Assembly: GCF_000292915.1 (NCBI RefSeq)
Contig: NC_018513.1
Span: forward strand, 2,480,001 to 2,544,000
Direction of reading: 5' to 3'
DNA length: 64,000 nucleotides
DNA from: Burkholderia cepacia GG4
GTDB taxonomy: Bacteria; Pseudomonadota; Gammaproteobacteria; Burkholderiales; Burkholderiaceae
Part shown: positions 63,772 to 64,000 of the stretch, piece after piece
How the letters are laid out: each line of letters starts with the position of its first letter
How positions within the stretch are numbered: position 1 is the first letter of the stretch
Notes under the pieces: generated by a model
Seen by the model: the letters and a program-made list of their open reading frames with translations, nothing else
Database searches by the model: none
What the model was told of the DNA's origin: nothing
Translations under genes and position numbers: made by a program

Positions 63772-64000
63772 TCAAAGGGTGCAATGCTTCGTAATCGGAT
63801 CAACCGCGCTGCAGATGTGGACCTCGGTCATCAGGCCGCCGAAGTTCTCCTGATCGTTCGACAGGTGATCGAGGTTCGGCGTGTACAGATAGAAAATCTG
63901 GCCCGAGTGGTATTTCGTCTTGTCGCTGGCGTCGAGAATCAGGTCGAGCGATTCGCCGCCCCCGAGCGTGATCGAGTTCGTGTCGTAGGCCAGGTTGTTG
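63772..64000 (-). CDS. Multicopper-oxidase-like protein, C-terminal end (partial)
   Basis: The last 76 residues of a gene that enters from the right edge, stopping with TGA at 63772-63774. The readable part has GGGESLDLILDASDKTKYHSGQIFYLYTPN, then LSNDQENFGGLMTEVHICS, the pattern of a final cupredoxin domain in multicopper oxidases (GGMMTE-type end). It ends with two Cys. It is upstream in the same operon as the other MCO-like gene. Whether it holds a complete copper centre cannot be judged from this piece. Confidence 0.7.
   Translation of the reverse strand, partial: NNLAYDTNSITLGGGESLDLILDASDKTKYHSGQIFYLYTPNLDHLSNDQENFGGLMTEVHICSAVDPITKHCTL

Overview
The window is about 64 kb of high-GC DNA with GC-rich third codon positions. 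Gene content (ThiC, recBCD, an FUSC-family protein, Lrp and Rrf2 regulators, Fe(III) ABC transporter) fits a Burkholderiales chromosome, most likely Burkholderia sensu lato. That assignment is inferred from protein resemblance. I saw no tRNA, rRNA, CRISPR array, complete insertion sequence or prophage.

Positions 1-29,250 are ordinary chromosomal genes. They are the 3' end of thiC with its terminator, two small lipoproteins, a DMT exporter, an EAL phosphodiesterase, a tightly coupled recC-recB-recD-arfB operon, an FUSC-family membrane protein, and an amino-acid permease under a HutC/GntR-like palindrome. Then come a three-gene Fe(III) ABC transporter behind a Fur-like box, an Lrp-family regulator, and an Rrf2 regulator with an NAD(P)-binding target gene; the last two share a duplicated operator. 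An Ala-rich lipoprotein, an Amt ammonium transporter and a Tat-exported PhoX-family protein close this part.

Positions 29,280-64,000 appear to be one accessory functional block. An atypical type II secretion operon runs leftward: GspG, GspF and GspE, then PilM/N/O/P-like platform proteins, a secretin and three more pilin-like proteins. The secretin's C-terminal tail appears to be cut off by about 0.6-0.7 kb of unlike DNA. Beside it lie regulatory genes (two NarL-type response regulators and a PAS histidine kinase), a SCO copper protein with a 48-bp minisatellite, a lytic transglycosylase and a two-domain membrane protein.

Next comes a redox cluster, also leftward. It encodes a multicopper-oxidase-like protein at the right edge (partial), a second MCO-like protein lacking the type 1 copper Cys, and a 2,870-residue secreted protein with cupredoxin-like, SdrD-like and beta-helix regions. 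After these come a small exported protein, two LolA-fold proteins, a cytochrome c fused to a type I periplasmic binding protein, a Cyc2-like outer-membrane cytochrome-porin, a diheme cytochrome c and a CcsB cytochrome c maturation protein.

My reading is that the block makes a regulated extracellular or outer-membrane electron-transfer system, possibly for oxidising a metal or another extracellular substrate. Its copper and beta-helix proteins would be exported by the dedicated secretion machine. The layout recalls Geobacter sulfurreducens, where the multicopper protein OmpB depends on OxpG of an atypical T2SS. Substrate and direction of electron flow cannot be read from sequence. A recurring NGKAGG-N3-YGCC motif upstream of several of these transcription units may be the shared regulator site.
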